64,000 bases of DNA from Pseudarthrobacter psychrotolerans (GCF_009911795.1 NZ_CP047898.1:682001-746000), one strand, 5' to 3'. Numbered from the stretch's first letter, positions 27,902-36,402 are shown. The notes: generated by a model from the sequence alone, not told the origin. Program-made: numbers and translations.

Positions 27902-28318
27902 GTGAAGCGTCAGAAGCGTCATTGGCTGGGCCTGTGCCTTTTGCCTTTTGCCTTGGGAAGCTGCGGAACGCTCCCCGGGGTAAGCCGGGCATGTCCAGCA
28001 ATGGGCTGGTCGTACGTGGGTGATGTGGAACTGGCCTTCTCGGTCCCGCCGGTGTCCGTAGCAGCTTGTTTTGGGGATGGATGCACTCCCGTGCAGGTAG
28101 TCACCAACGCTGATGGAAATTGGCTGGTGCCGCAGTCCTCGCCGTATCTGAACCCACCAGTCAGTGTCACCTCTATTTATGTCGAAGCCGTCGCCACTTC
28201 GGGGGCCCGCATAGCCCGTGACCTCCAAATAGAATCGGAATCAACCGGCGAGCATCCCTTCGGACCCGAGTGCGGCGGGCCTTTCAGGTTCAAGCCCGTG
28301 CACGTGACCTTTGGCTAA
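27902..28318 (+). CDS. small secreted lipoprotein, 138 aa
   Basis: GTG 27902 after AAGGGA. The N-terminus RQKRHWLGLCLLPFALGSCG is a lipoprotein signal with lipobox ALGSC. The mature part has several Cys (SRACPAM, AACFGDGC, PECGG) and a CFGDGCTPVQVVT segment that could be a small disulfide-stabilised beta domain. Family not recognised. It sits 584 nt beyond the start of the frameshifted ECF partner's second half and is probably separately transcribed. Confidence 0.65.
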   Translation: MKRQKRHWLGLCLLPFALGSCGTLPGVSRACPAMGWSYVGDVELAFSVPPVSVAACFGDGCTPVQVVTNADGNWLVPQSSPYLNPPVSVTSIYVEAVATSGARIARDLQIESESTGEHPFGPECGGPFRFKPVHVTFG

Positions 28319-28382
28319 AAGCATTCGAACAGTCTGGGTGGAGGGATGTTCAACGGTTGGACCTGGGTCTATCGTTCAACGC

Positions 28383-28787
28383 ATGAATGAACATGTGGTT
28401 GGGGCCGGCGGCTCTTTGTTTGAGTTCCGAGGCAAGCGGCCCCTCCGTGAGACAGCACAGTGGGTGACCGGTGTCGGGTTGGCCTGTGTCGGAGTCACAA
28501 TCGCGGTCCTTGGGACCGCGTCCGGATCCTACGTGTCCATGCCCCTGGGCATTGCGGTGGCGGTCCTGGGCGCCATCGTGCTCTCTCTGTATGCCGTCAC
28601 GAGGAACAAGACGCGCAAAGCGTCCGCTTCCGCCCGTGCAGGAAGGCTTTGGACCAAGAGCGTAAGCAAGGAAAACGCGAACGAATCGATAGCATCTGAG
28701 CTTGCTCTCCTGGCAGACCTCTATTCGCGGGGCGCGCTCACCGCGGAAGAATTTGTTGCCGCCAAGCGCCGCGTCCTCGATAGTTAG
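28383..28787 (+). CDS. SHOCT-domain membrane protein
   Basis: About 134 aa from ATG 28383 (MNEHVVGAGG). Two hydrophobic helices (WVTGVGLACVGVTIAVLGTA, LGIAVAVLGAIVLSLYAV) are followed by a C-terminal SHOCT motif ELALLADLYSRGALTAEEF and AAKRRVL. SHOCT domains are thought to aid oligomerisation. A TTG start at 28311, overlapping the lipoprotein stop, is possible but adds residues without a membrane or SHOCT feature. Confidence 0.75.
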   Translation: MNEHVVGAGGSLFEFRGKRPLRETAQWVTGVGLACVGVTIAVLGTASGSYVSMPLGIAVAVLGAIVLSLYAVTRNKTRKASASARAGRLWTKSVSKENANESIASELALLADLYSRGALTAEEFVAAKRRVLDS

Positions 28788-28810
28788 GCCTCAGCAAGGA
28801 GGCGTGACTG

Positions 28811-28840
28811 GCTCCGGTAAGGGATCCTTTACCGAACGCG
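28811..28840. repeat. GGATCC-centred palindromic repeat, copy 4
   Basis: CTCCGGTAAG, GGATCC (28822-28827), TTTACCGAAC. One of the most symmetric copies. Confidence 0.65.
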
Positions 28841-28921
28841 ACGAGGATGATTAGTAGCGGGGAGCCTGCCCAAGTCCGAGCAGAGCAACGGCAGGTAACA
28901 CCACTTTTCCATCTCTGATCA

Positions 28922-28951
28922 TGGGCGACAAAGGATCCTTCGCCGGACGCC
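28922..28951. repeat. GGATCC-centred palindromic repeat, copy 5
   Basis: GGGCGACAAA, GGATCC (28933-28938), TTCGCCGGAC. It lies only 111 bp from copy 4, between the SHOCT and DUF6228 genes. Confidence 0.6.
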
Positions 28952-29010
28952 TTTGAAACGTTGCCGCAAACGGGCAACAGAACGAAACCCTTCGCCGAGC
29001 TTTACCTGAA

Positions 29011-29439
29011 TCACCGAATCGGCTCCTGCAGAGGGCTGAACAGGTTCTGGAGGTCCTCGCTGACGCGTGTGAGTTCTTCGCCTGCATCGAGCGTCAGCTT
29101 GCCCCGCGCAGACCACGAGTTGTGGAACTCGGGATCTTGAAGGGTGAAGTGCAGCTCGACGTGACTCCCCGTATGGTCCGCCTGCAGCAGGAGGTCGCCT
29201 TCAATCGACCTGTAAGCCCTGGTCCCGCTCCAGCCTCGCCAGTGCTCAGCAAGATCGGTGAAAAACAGCGCTAGATCATCGAACCCATTCTTGTAATGGG
29301 AGACCACATCACGCCGGGCCGTGAGGCCATTTAGTTCCGCAGCCACAACCATGCTGAGCACCACCCCGTCCGGGCCGCGTTGCACGTCGCCGAAGGTGAG
29401 CCGCTCCGGCCGTCCTACCTCGACTCTCACCGTCTCCAT
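29011..29439 (-). CDS. DUF6228-like protein, 142 aa
   Basis: Starts METVRVEVGRPERLTFGDVQ and has a C-terminal WSARGKLTLDAGEELTRVSE. Conserved LALFFTDLAEHWRGWSGTRA and EGDLLLQADHTGSHVELHFT suggest the DUF6228 family, which is of unknown function. It starts 4 bp after a 53-aa membrane protein gene on the same strand, so the two are probably co-translated. Confidence 0.7.
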   Translation of the reverse strand: METVRVEVGRPERLTFGDVQRGPDGVVLSMVVAAELNGLTARRDVVSHYKNGFDDLALFFTDLAEHWRGWSGTRAYRSIEGDLLLQADHTGSHVELHFTLQDPEFHNSWSARGKLTLDAGEELTRVSEDLQNLFSPLQEPIR

Positions 29440-29443
29440 CAGT

Positions 29444-29605
29444 TCAGGGGCTGTTCTTTGACGGCGCGGATCTCTTCAGTTCCGCGATCCGCAGCCGCAG
29501 GAACACGATGGTCAGCACCAGGGCGTAAACCGCCAAGCCTGCCAGGACGATCGTGAAGACCGCGTACAGCACGCCGATGATGCCGAAGGCCGGACTCAGA
29601 TTCAT
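29444..29605 (-). CDS. 53-aa small membrane protein upstream of the DUF6228 gene
   Basis: Reads MNLSPAFGIIGVLYAVFTIV then a long hydrophobic run to LRLRIAELKRSAPSKNSP, i.e. one helix and a basic tail. ATG 29605 is preceded by GGGGGT. It ends 4 bp before the DUF6228 start. Short length means moderate confidence, but codon use and the clean helix support coding. Confidence 0.55.
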   Translation of the reverse strand: MNLSPAFGIIGVLYAVFTIVLAGLAVYALVLTIVFLRLRIAELKRSAPSKNSP

Positions 29606-29634
29606 CGCTACCCCCAATAGTCGTTGGACCTAGG

Positions 29635-30510
29635 CTATGCGAAGGCTGCTCGTGGACGCTCAGCCCCTGTTGAGTCTTGCCCTGCAGCCTCCTGCTTCAG
29701 AGCTTTTGCTGCTTCCTGCTCGGCCAGGAGCTCTTGGAAGCGCAGTTCCATGCGGCTTGGGGGCCGCGGCGGTGAAGGCGGGCGGAGCCGGACGCGGCGC
29801 CAGTCCAACGTCTCGATGTCGGGGGACCCCCGCAGGGCATCGATCAGGTCCTTACTGCCGAAAACCCTTGTGCCCATCAGGTCATAGTCAGTCCACAGCA
29901 CCCAGGCCCGATCCTCAGGCCACCACAGCTCCGGAGTGAACTCCTGCCGTCCGGTGGCCAGCATGGAGGACAGCATGGTCGTGAGATCGAAGGTGCAAAC
30001 TCGCATGGACTCGACATCGAAGAGGCTGGTGACGGTCGAGAACCTGCCGAGCATGCGGGTCGAGCCGGTGTGCGCGGCGAGGATCGGAACGAGCGCTTCC
30101 AAATCAGCCTTACCGAGGGAACCTTCCGTTGGCCAGAGCGAATCGCCAGGGTGAATGCCAGGATGCATGACCACGTACTCGGCATCGCTCTCGTTCAGCA
30201 GGGCCGACCAGCAGTAGGCCGGCGGAATCTCAAGGCCGCTATCGCCGGCGGGGCCCTGCAAGGGGACGCCCTTGCGCGAGGCGACCTCAGCCCAGGTGAT
30301 CCTCTGCCACCCCTCAGGGGCATGCGCTCCGAACCCGAAGCCGGGCACTTCGTCGACGTCATCGGGTTCAGGCGCCGGGGGCACGTCAGACGGGCGATAG
30401 AACTGGGCGTGAAGGATCCAAGTGCTGCGTGTGAAGCCATTGGGGAGCGGAGCGTCGACAGGATCCTCTAGGAGCCCGTCATCCAGCCATGCCAGCTCCG
30501 GGCCGGCCAA
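29635..30510 (-). CDS. hypothetical protein, about 291 aa
   Basis: A soluble, acidic protein with Trp/Pro-rich segments (ITWAEVASRKGVPLQGPAGD, ELWWPEDRAWVLWTDYDLMG) and a C-terminal coiled-coil-like tail rich in Glu, Ala and Lys (MELRFQELLAEQEAAKALKQ). No family recognised. TTG 30510 is the only start codon found; the frame is open upstream for about 30 codons, so the true N-terminus is uncertain. Confidence 0.6.
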   Translation of the reverse strand: MAGPELAWLDDGLLEDPVDAPLPNGFTRSTWILHAQFYRPSDVPPAPEPDDVDEVPGFGFGAHAPEGWQRITWAEVASRKGVPLQGPAGDSGLEIPPAYCWSALLNESDAEYVVMHPGIHPGDSLWPTEGSLGKADLEALVPILAAHTGSTRMLGRFSTVTSLFDVESMRVCTFDLTTMLSSMLATGRQEFTPELWWPEDRAWVLWTDYDLMGTRVFGSKDLIDALRGSPDIETLDWRRVRLRPPSPPRPPSRMELRFQELLAEQEAAKALKQEAAGQDSTGAERPRAAFA

Positions 30511-30676
30511 ACCTTCCCAGCGCCATCCTTCAGGAAGTACCGGCAGTTCTTCTGATCCCCCATGGGACGAGCTTACCGGCGGGGGTGGCCTGCCGAGGAG
30601 CGGCTAAAAAGTGAGCCACCTTGGCGGGCGACTGCGATGACGTGGCTGACTAGGCATCGGAGTGCGTCCGAATGGG

Positions 30677-30714
30677 GGTGGCTCAGCAGACGCCGCTGCG
30701 TCCGATTGGGGATC
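30677..30714 (+). repeat. 38-bp dispersed repeat, copy B
   Basis: Starts GGTGGCTCAGCAGACGCCGC; partner of 27797-27834. Confidence 0.6.
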
Positions 30715-31340
30715 GGCTTGCGGGCACCGACGGGCCATTGCTGCACTCGGTGTCGTAGGTCTGCAGTACCATCAGCGCATGGCTCAATGCACAGCTCCAA
30801 GAGATGGCCACCGCACTGCAAGCGGTCGGGCGAACTGCCCTGCATGCTCGTCCGGCTATGGGCGTTCTTCATACTCGCCGCCTCGGTCGTACCCGTCCTA
30901 CCCCACACCGGCCGCGCCTGTGCGTAGGAGCGGGAGCCTGTCGGGCACTAGCGGGGGCGGGGACGTGGTGTCGCCCGCCCGGCTTGGCAGCCCAGCGGGT
31001 CGACTGCCTCGTACACGGAACAGCAGGTGCGCGACCTAGAGTCTGTCCGCGCGGCGACTGTCTTACGGACTCAGGTGAATGACGTGTTCCTCTGTCACGC
31101 CTGGCCCGACCGTCAGGCGGCCGCGAATGACGTCTACGAGTTGTTCCTCGGAAAAAACGTGTCGGTGTGGTTCAGTGAGGTGAGCCTGAGACCTGGCACG
31201 GACATGCGAGTAGCCATCGACCGTGGATTGGTGAGTTCGCGCATGGGGATTGTGCTGGTGACGCCCGCCATGCTCGACAAGCTGCGTACCGACCGCAGCA
31301 TTGCGAGCAACGAGCTCAGCGCTCTGCTGCGCCGGAGCCT

Positions 31341-31345
31341 CTTAG
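31341..31345. repeat. left CTTAG target duplication of the IS1380 element
   Basis: Directly outside the left inverted repeat; the matching copy is at 32999-33003. Confidence 0.85.
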
Positions 31346-32998
31346 CCTCGATCCACCGGTCGGGGTTTGATTGGGTGGGGTCGTTCTGATCTTGGTCCGG
31401 TTTGGTCGATGGGCATGAGGGGGTTGCCGGCCTTGCTGCCGGTGGTGTTCCGTGGTCCTGGTTGCGCCGGATCGGCTGGGTGGTCAGATGGTGGCAGTAC
31501 GTGGTGGCCCGCAGGCCGCTTCGAAGAGGCGTGACCAGCTGGTTTCCCAGGGCCAGTGAGCGGGCAGGTGCAGGACGATTTTCCGTGCCGAGGTCGCGAT
31601 CCTGGCGGGGACGGTGATGAGTTTTCGGCGGATGGTTCCGCTGCGTGCTTTGCCCAGGTCAGGGCCGGCAAGAGTGCCGATGGCGCGCGAGAGGTTGAAT
31701 GCGATGCTCGCCAGGACCAGCCAGGCTGCGTTGGCGGTGAACTTTCCCGAGGGCAGGTGCGCCAGGGCACTGTCTTTGAGGTCCGCGTTAATCTGCTCGA
31801 TGATGGCGTGCTGGCGGTGGGTTTTGTCTGCGGTGACGGTGTCCAGGGCGCTGGTGGTGAAGAAGGCGTGGAAGCGGTGGGTGTCGAACAGGGTCTGTTG
31901 CCCTGCGCCTGCTTTGGCGTTCAGTTCCGGGATCCGCCGCACGACCAGGCGCCCGTGGATGCGTTCGGCTTTCTTCCGGCCCACGAAGGCGGTGAAGGCG
32001 GTTTCGGCGACTTCCGCCGAGGAAATCCAGGCCCCGGTGGTTTCATCGCGGACCGCGTCGGTGTACTCGATGGTGGTCCAGGCGTGCTCGTTGATGGTGG
32101 CGATGGCGCGTTTGACGGCCGGGTCCATCCGGGCGGTAATGGACACTTTCGCGCCTGCGCGGTGGGCAGCGGCGACGACCGGGTGGCCGTAGAAGGCACT
32201 GTCGGCACGCAGCAGCACCAGCCCGGTGGCATCCTTGCCGCGCAGCCGTTTGACGGTGGCAAGGATGTCAGCGATGAACTTCCCCGCCCCGCGCGGGGAG
32301 CCGGAGCTTCCCTTGCGCAGCCTCGCGCCGATGATGACCGGCGCCGCGGTCGCGGTCGAGAGGATCCCGATCAGCGCGTTCAATCCCCGGACCCCGGAGT
32401 AACCGTAGCCGGAACCCTGTTTCCGGTAGCCGTGGACTTCCTTGATGGTGTCGTCGATATCGACCAGAGCGTAATCATCGATACCGGAGGTGATCGGGGC
32501 CACGGCGGCCACGTTCACCAGCCACCGTGCGGCGAGGGCGTCGAGCTGGCGGACATGGCCGAAGGTGAACGAGCGCAGGAACGATCCCAAAGTCGACGGG
32601 GCATATGCACCGGCGAAAAGTTTCTTCATCCCGCCGTGACGCAACAAGGCCATGTCATCGATGGAATCGGCCCCAGCGACCATGCCCGCGACCAGCGCGG
32701 TGACCTTCAACCCCGCATTCGCGCCGAAGTATCCGGGCAGCGTCAGCCACTGATCAGCGAGTTCGCCAAGGCAGGTTTTCACCGCCAGCGCCATCGCCGG
32801 GACCAGACCTGCGGCCGACACGAGGTTGGAATCATCGAACGCGGCTGACACGCGCGTGGATCTATGGAAAAGTTGCACTTACGAGATGCCTCTCGGATTG
32901 GCCAAACGGAGTTCTAGACAAACCCCATTTTTCCCGATCCGACAGGCATTCTCCGTTTAAACCGCCGCTACAACCTCAACCCGACCGGTGGATCGAGG
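31346..32998 (-). mobile_element. IS1380-family insertion sequence, 1653 bp
   Basis: Inverted repeats start CCTCGATCCACCGGTCGGG at both ends (31346 onward; reverse complement of 32980-32998). CTTAG duplications flank it, and one intact transposase gene fills it. Size and structure fit IS1380. The intact gene and perfect duplication indicate a recent insertion. Confidence 0.92.
31484..32878 (-). CDS. IS1380-family transposase
   Basis: A 464-aa DDE transposase. Candidate catalytic residues: Asp in YALVDIDDTIKEVHG, Asp in LVLLRADSAFYGHPVV and Glu in HAIIEQINADLKDSALAHL, the typical IS1380 triad layout. It has a complete length for the family and no stops. Large opposite-strand open frames across it are shadows. 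Confidence 0.93.
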   Translation of the reverse strand: MQLFHRSTRVSAAFDDSNLVSAAGLVPAMALAVKTCLGELADQWLTLPGYFGANAGLKVTALVAGMVAGADSIDDMALLRHGGMKKLFAGAYAPSTLGSFLRSFTFGHVRQLDALAARWLVNVAAVAPITSGIDDYALVDIDDTIKEVHGYRKQGSGYGYSGVRGLNALIGILSTATAAPVIIGARLRKGSSGSPRGAGKFIADILATVKRLRGKDATGLVLLRADSAFYGHPVVAAAHRAGAKVSITARMDPAVKRAIATINEHAWTTIEYTDAVRDETTGAWISSAEVAETAFTAFVGRKKAERIHGRLVVRRIPELNAKAGAGQQTLFDTHRFHAFFTTSALDTVTADKTHRQHAIIEQINADLKDSALAHLPSGKFTANAAWLVLASIAFNLSRAIGTLAGPDLGKARSGTIRRKLITVPARIATSARKIVLHLPAHWPWETSWSRLFEAACGPPRTATI

Positions 32999-33255
32999 CT
33001 TAGTACCAGTCATGCACGGGGTAACGTTCGAGGAGCTCGACCAGGTCACCCCGACACTCGCGTCGCGTGGTGGATTCAGCACGGCCGAAGAGCCCATGGA
33101 AGACATCGTCGTGAAGATTGCCGAGCTCGTCGGAATCGTTACGGAGGAAGAGGCTGACGAACTCAGCATGAAGTCGGCCGCCAAGTAGCGCTGAGTAGCA
33201 AGCCTCCACGACGCCTCGATGTCCCAACCAGCAACAACCCGATGAACCAGCGCCA

Positions 33256-33337
33256 ATGCTTACGGGCCGGCTAACGACATCAGCGTCGTGCCCGTAAGCC
33301 GGTCGATCAACGTGCTGCCAAGCCTGTCGCCAAGTTC
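33256..33337 (+). other. intergenic DNA with a long-loop dyad
   Basis: Arms CTTACGGGC (33259-33267) and GCCCGTAAG (33290-33298) with a 22-nt loop, just before a Tn402-like end. GTAAGCCGGTC, part of the right arm, also precedes the other Tn402-like end at 21.5 kb. Confidence 0.35.
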
Positions 33338-33387
33338 TGTCAGTTTCCGAAGTCGACTGCACAGAATGTCCGAAGTCATCTGCACAG
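33338..33387 (+). repeat. Tn402/Tn5053-like transposon end, copy 2
   Basis: Same orientation as copy 1 at 21571 and identical for its first 34 bases. Contains two 23-bp sub-repeats each with GAAGTC...CTGCACAG. No tni genes lie beside it. Confidence 0.65.
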
Positions 33388-33553
33388 CCCGTCAAAGGAA
33401 TGAAAGGTCTATTGGGTATATAAGAAACAGCCCCGCCTACGGCTGGCAGCAGGGACGGCCGCTACTGCGGGCTCACGGTTCATCCGCTAAGCTCGCTTTT
33501 GGTCCGTTGCGGGCCTTGACTCGGCTACGCCGGACTTATTGGGGGGCATATCC

Positions 33554-34600
33554 ATGGTGGGAACTGGCAGTACATCAAAGACGGCGATGGGCCTGCCCCT
33601 GGTTCGGCCAGCGCTGGTTGTTGTGCTGTCGCTGGGACTGGCAGGGTGCACTTACGCGGGTGCTCCAAACCAGGCGGAACCGGTCGCCGTCCAGACCACC
33701 CCCGCTGCAGTTGTGTCTTCCGCCGCGAAGCCTGCCCTGAGTGGAGAAACCGTGCGGGACTCGTTTGGCAACGCGGACTTCTACACCACGGTTCCAGGCG
33801 ACACCCTCCCGGCCGTGGCGGCGGCGCACAAGCTATCCGAGGCGAAGGTCGCCGGGTTCAACGGACTCCAGCCCGGAGTTCCCCTCACTCCGGGCACACG
33901 GCTCCGGCTGATTCCGGCCGGTCCCATGCCGGGCGCCAAGGGCGCTGCCACGGTTGACGCAAACGGCATTCCAACGGGTTACACAATAGAGCCCGAAGAC
34001 AGCCTGGCCGGCATCACCTACCGGTTTAACTTGACCTCTGAGCAGTTGGCGGAAGCGAACAAGGTCCCGTTCACCTACGAAAAGGGGAACGTCTTCTTCA
34101 TCAAGGCCGGCAACGTCATCCAGCTGCAGAAGAAGCCGGTAGATAGCAGGTCCGGCTCGGGTGCCTCGGTCAACAACTCTTTCGGCCAGACGGTCTTCTA
34201 CACAACGGTGGATGGCGATTCGTTCGACAGCCTGGGCTACAAGTTCCGGTCAACCACGGCACAGATCCTGCTGTACAACCCCTCGCTGCCGGCGGATCAG
34301 CCCATCCCTGCCGGTACGAAGGTTCGACTGATACCCGGCGAGCTGAAGATCGAGGGCGCGCAGGGAACGTTCACCACCGACGCCCAAGGGGTTCCGCTGA
34401 CCTATACCACCGCCCCAGGGGACATCGAGCGGCAAGTTTTTTTCCGCTTCGGCGTGACTGACCTGCGCTCGGCCAATCGTCCGAGCACGGGCACGGCCGG
34501 GTCTTGGTATGACTTCACAGACCTGCCCAACGGCGAACTTGCGCCGGGCCAGACCATCAGCGTGGCGCTGGACAAGCCCATCAACAAACCCGGGCCCTGA
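33554..34600 (+). CDS. LysM-type lipoprotein
   Basis: About 348 aa from ATG 33554, which follows GGGGGG at 7 nt. The signal VVVLSLGLAGC is a lipobox (Cys about residue 32). The mature protein has three LysM-like stretches: DFYTTVPGDTLPAVAAAHKL, GYTIEPEDSLAGITYRFNLT, and FYTTVDGDSFDSLGYKFRST. Each is followed by a loop ending in TPGTRLRLIPAG or similar. It probably binds peptidoglycan at the cell surface. No catalytic domain is seen. It ends just before a GGATCC palindrome. Confidence 0.85.
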   Translation: MVGTGSTSKTAMGLPLVRPALVVVLSLGLAGCTYAGAPNQAEPVAVQTTPAAVVSSAAKPALSGETVRDSFGNADFYTTVPGDTLPAVAAAHKLSEAKVAGFNGLQPGVPLTPGTRLRLIPAGPMPGAKGAATVDANGIPTGYTIEPEDSLAGITYRFNLTSEQLAEANKVPFTYEKGNVFFIKAGNVIQLQKKPVDSRSGSGASVNNSFGQTVFYTTVDGDSFDSLGYKFRSTTAQILLYNPSLPADQPIPAGTKVRLIPGELKIEGAQGTFTTDAQGVPLTYTTAPGDIERQVFFRFGVTDLRSANRPSTGTAGSWYDFTDLPNGELAPGQTISVALDKPINKPGP

Positions 34601-34607
34601 CCTCCGC

Positions 34608-34634
34608 CCGCTCGCAAGGGATCCTTTACCGGGC
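34608..34634. repeat. GGATCC-centred palindromic repeat, copy 6
   Basis: CGCTCGCAAG, GGATCC (34619-34624), TTTACCGGGCGG. Lies between the convergent LysM and acetyltransferase genes. Confidence 0.65.
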
Positions 34635-35072
34635 GGTGAAGGTAAAGAATGTCACAGGGGACGCTGTGGCTCCCTGTGCTCGGTAGAAGTCGAGAGCGTG
34701 TTTGTCTTCGTTGTCGGCTGGCACAAATACCTCGCCGAAGCCTGCTGCCGCTGCGGCGTCGCGTAGTTCGAGAATCAGCCTGCTTCCAACGCCTTGTCTC
34801 TGGTGATCCTGGCGCACTGCAAGGTCATAGATGAATACCTCTGACGATGGGGATCGCGTCATTGGCAGGGTGTGGGCGGTGATGCCGCCAACAATGTCGT
34901 CACCGGTGAATGCGGCGATGGCCCAAAACGAATCTCGATCGAGAAGCCAAAGAAGATAGTCGTCGGTGAGCGGCTCGGCATCCTCTGCGAATACAGCGGC
35001 CATCATCGCGAACATGTCACGCGCTGCTGTCAGATCGCCTCGGCCGAGCCGCTTTGTCCGGAGTGTAGTCAC
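34626..35072 (-). CDS. GNAT acetyltransferase, AAC(3)-I-like
   Basis: A 148-aa protein with the AAC(3)-I pattern: FWAIAAFTGDDIVGGITAHT, SSEVFIYDLAVRQDHQRQGV (acetyl-CoA-binding) and EVFVPADNEDKHALDFYRAQ. The start MTTLRTKRLGRGDL is also typical. In the family these acetylate the 3-amino group of gentamicin or fortimicin, but many homologues are intrinsic with unknown substrates. Resistance is therefore only a possibility. Its 3' end lies inside the GGATCC repeat. Confidence 0.75.
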   Translation of the reverse strand: MTTLRTKRLGRGDLTAARDMFAMMAAVFAEDAEPLTDDYLLWLLDRDSFWAIAAFTGDDIVGGITAHTLPMTRSPSSEVFIYDLAVRQDHQRQGVGSRLILELRDAAAAAGFGEVFVPADNEDKHALDFYRAQGATASPVTFFTFTAR

Positions 35073-35286
35073 TTTGAAATCGTGTCATGCCCGATCCGCA
35101 CGAACAATGCCGTCTGCAACATCAACTTGGGCTCGAATCGCCACTCTGGATTAGGTACGTCAGGGGAACCTTCACCGAAACACTCGCCATCCGAAGTCGA
35201 TCCCGTCCCCGGTCAGAGTGAAACGGTCTCCACTCTTCAGGATGGAGGCCGTAGTCTCGAACCGAGCGGGCTTCGTAGGTCGGTTC

Positions 35287-36126
35287 TCAGCCCAGCTCGG
35301 CTCGGCGGCGAGGCTCGGCTCCGTACTCGGACCACCCGCCTGGGTAGAGACGGCCGCGACCGAGTCCTGCATGCTCGAGGGCGAGAAGGTTGTGGCAGGC
35401 CGTGACGCCTGAGCCGCAGTAGGAGATGACGGCAGTAGCGTCCTCGATCCCAAGCTTCGCGAACGCTCGTCGGACCTCGGCGATCGGGCGCAGGCGTCCG
35501 TCGGGGGCGAGGTTCCCACGGCACGGGACGTTCACGGCGCCGGGGATGTGTCCGGCTTGGGGATCGGTGGGCAGCTGGAGGCTTCCGTCGAAGCGGTCGG
35601 CATTGCGGGCGTCGACGATGATCCCGGCAGCGCCTGCCGTGATGTCCTCCAACTGGGCGAGACGGGCCTCGGGCCACGGAGAGGGCGTGAAGATTGCGGG
35701 CGTCGGCTCGACGAGCCTCGTCTCGAGCGGTCCCGTCCATGCAGTAATCCCGCCGTCGAGCAGCGCCGCCCGATGCCCGAGCGCACGCAGCATCCACACG
35801 AGCCGCGCGGCGATGACTCCTCCCGCGTCGTCGTAGGCGATGACGGTCGTGTCGTCGCCGATTCCCAGGGAGGACATTCCATGTGCGAACACTTCAGAGT
35901 CGGGAAACGGGTTCAGTCCGTGTGCTCCGGAACTGCCCGACAGCCATGCGTCGAGGTCCACGAACACCGCACCTGGAAGATGCCCGCCGTCGTACGCTGT
36001 CCGCCCCGACGCGCCGTCGAGATACCAGCGAACATCAGCGGTGACAACGTTGCTTCGGTGTGCCTCGAGCCACGCGGCATCAACGAAGGGTGGGAGGTCT
36101 TCTTGGGTTATCTGGCTGTCGTTCAT
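35287..36126 (-). CDS. thiosulfate/3-mercaptopyruvate sulfurtransferase (two rhodanese domains)
   Basis: A 279-aa protein with an N-terminal inactive rhodanese domain (VVTADVRWYLDGASGRTAYD) and a C-terminal catalytic one with the active-site loop YCGSGVTACHNLLAL, where the first Cys is the sulfur carrier. IPGAVNVPCRGNLAPDG is another conserved block. The CGSGVTA loop is characteristic of SseA-type enzymes that move sulfur from 3-mercaptopyruvate to thiols or cyanide. ATG 36126 is chosen over an upstream ATG at 36153. Stand-alone gene. Confidence 0.93.
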   Translation of the reverse strand: MNDSQITQEDLPPFVDAAWLEAHRSNVVTADVRWYLDGASGRTAYDGGHLPGAVFVDLDAWLSGSSGAHGLNPFPDSEVFAHGMSSLGIGDDTTVIAYDDAGGVIAARLVWMLRALGHRAALLDGGITAWTGPLETRLVEPTPAIFTPSPWPEARLAQLEDITAGAAGIIVDARNADRFDGSLQLPTDPQAGHIPGAVNVPCRGNLAPDGRLRPIAEVRRAFAKLGIEDATAVISYCGSGVTACHNLLALEHAGLGRGRLYPGGWSEYGAEPRRRAELG

Positions 36127-36363
36127 ACAGTGCAGGCTAGAGGAGGTGTCCATAATTCGAGCAAAGATGTCTCACATCGTGGTTAGCCTGCCGACGATTC
36201 CGACGCACCGTTGCAGGTGCCCGTTAGCCGGTCGTCCACCGGACGCCCCGGTGCTGCCCCTGGGCCTTCTATACATCCGCGCCTTTCCGCCCTTGCCGGA
36301 TTCCCATATACCCTGCCCGAATTAATGCCCGGTCAAGGTGCCTTATGCGCTACAGTCCGAAAC

Positions 36364-36402
36364 ATGCTCATCGGCTACGCCCGCTGCTCCACCAGCAAGC
36401 GT
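36364..36402 (+). pseudogene. N-terminal relic of a serine resolvase
   Basis: Reads MLIGYARCSTSKR, the classical first residues of small serine recombinases including the nucleophile Ser, then loses similarity. No resolvase domain follows, so it is a truncated fragment. Evidence is short, hence low confidence. Confidence 0.5.

Larger units (their letters stand above)
30780..33188 (+). pseudogene. TIR-domain protein split by an IS1380 element and one frameshift
   Basis: The 5' part starts at ATG 30780 (MAQCTAPRDGHRTASGRANC). Its Ser/Pro-rich linker shifts frame in a G-run near 30957. The TIR domain follows: NDVFLCHAWPDRQAAANDVY, VSVWFSEVSLRPGTDMRVAI with the predicted catalytic Glu of TIR NADases, and GIVLVTPAMLDKL. 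It breaks at CTTAG (31341-31345). Past the IS it resumes at 32999-33003 and ends at 33188 (PVMHGVTFEELDQVTPTL, MEDIVVKIAEL). Removing IS plus one CTTAG gives an uninterrupted frame ending the TIR domain. Such small TIR proteins are found in actinobacteria and may act in anti-phage or NAD-linked responses; here it is inactive. Confidence 0.85.

Noticed and set aside
31556..32848. 430-aa + strand frame across the IS1380 transposase
   Set aside because: Antisense shadow; the - strand carries the complete DDE triad and matching IS ends.
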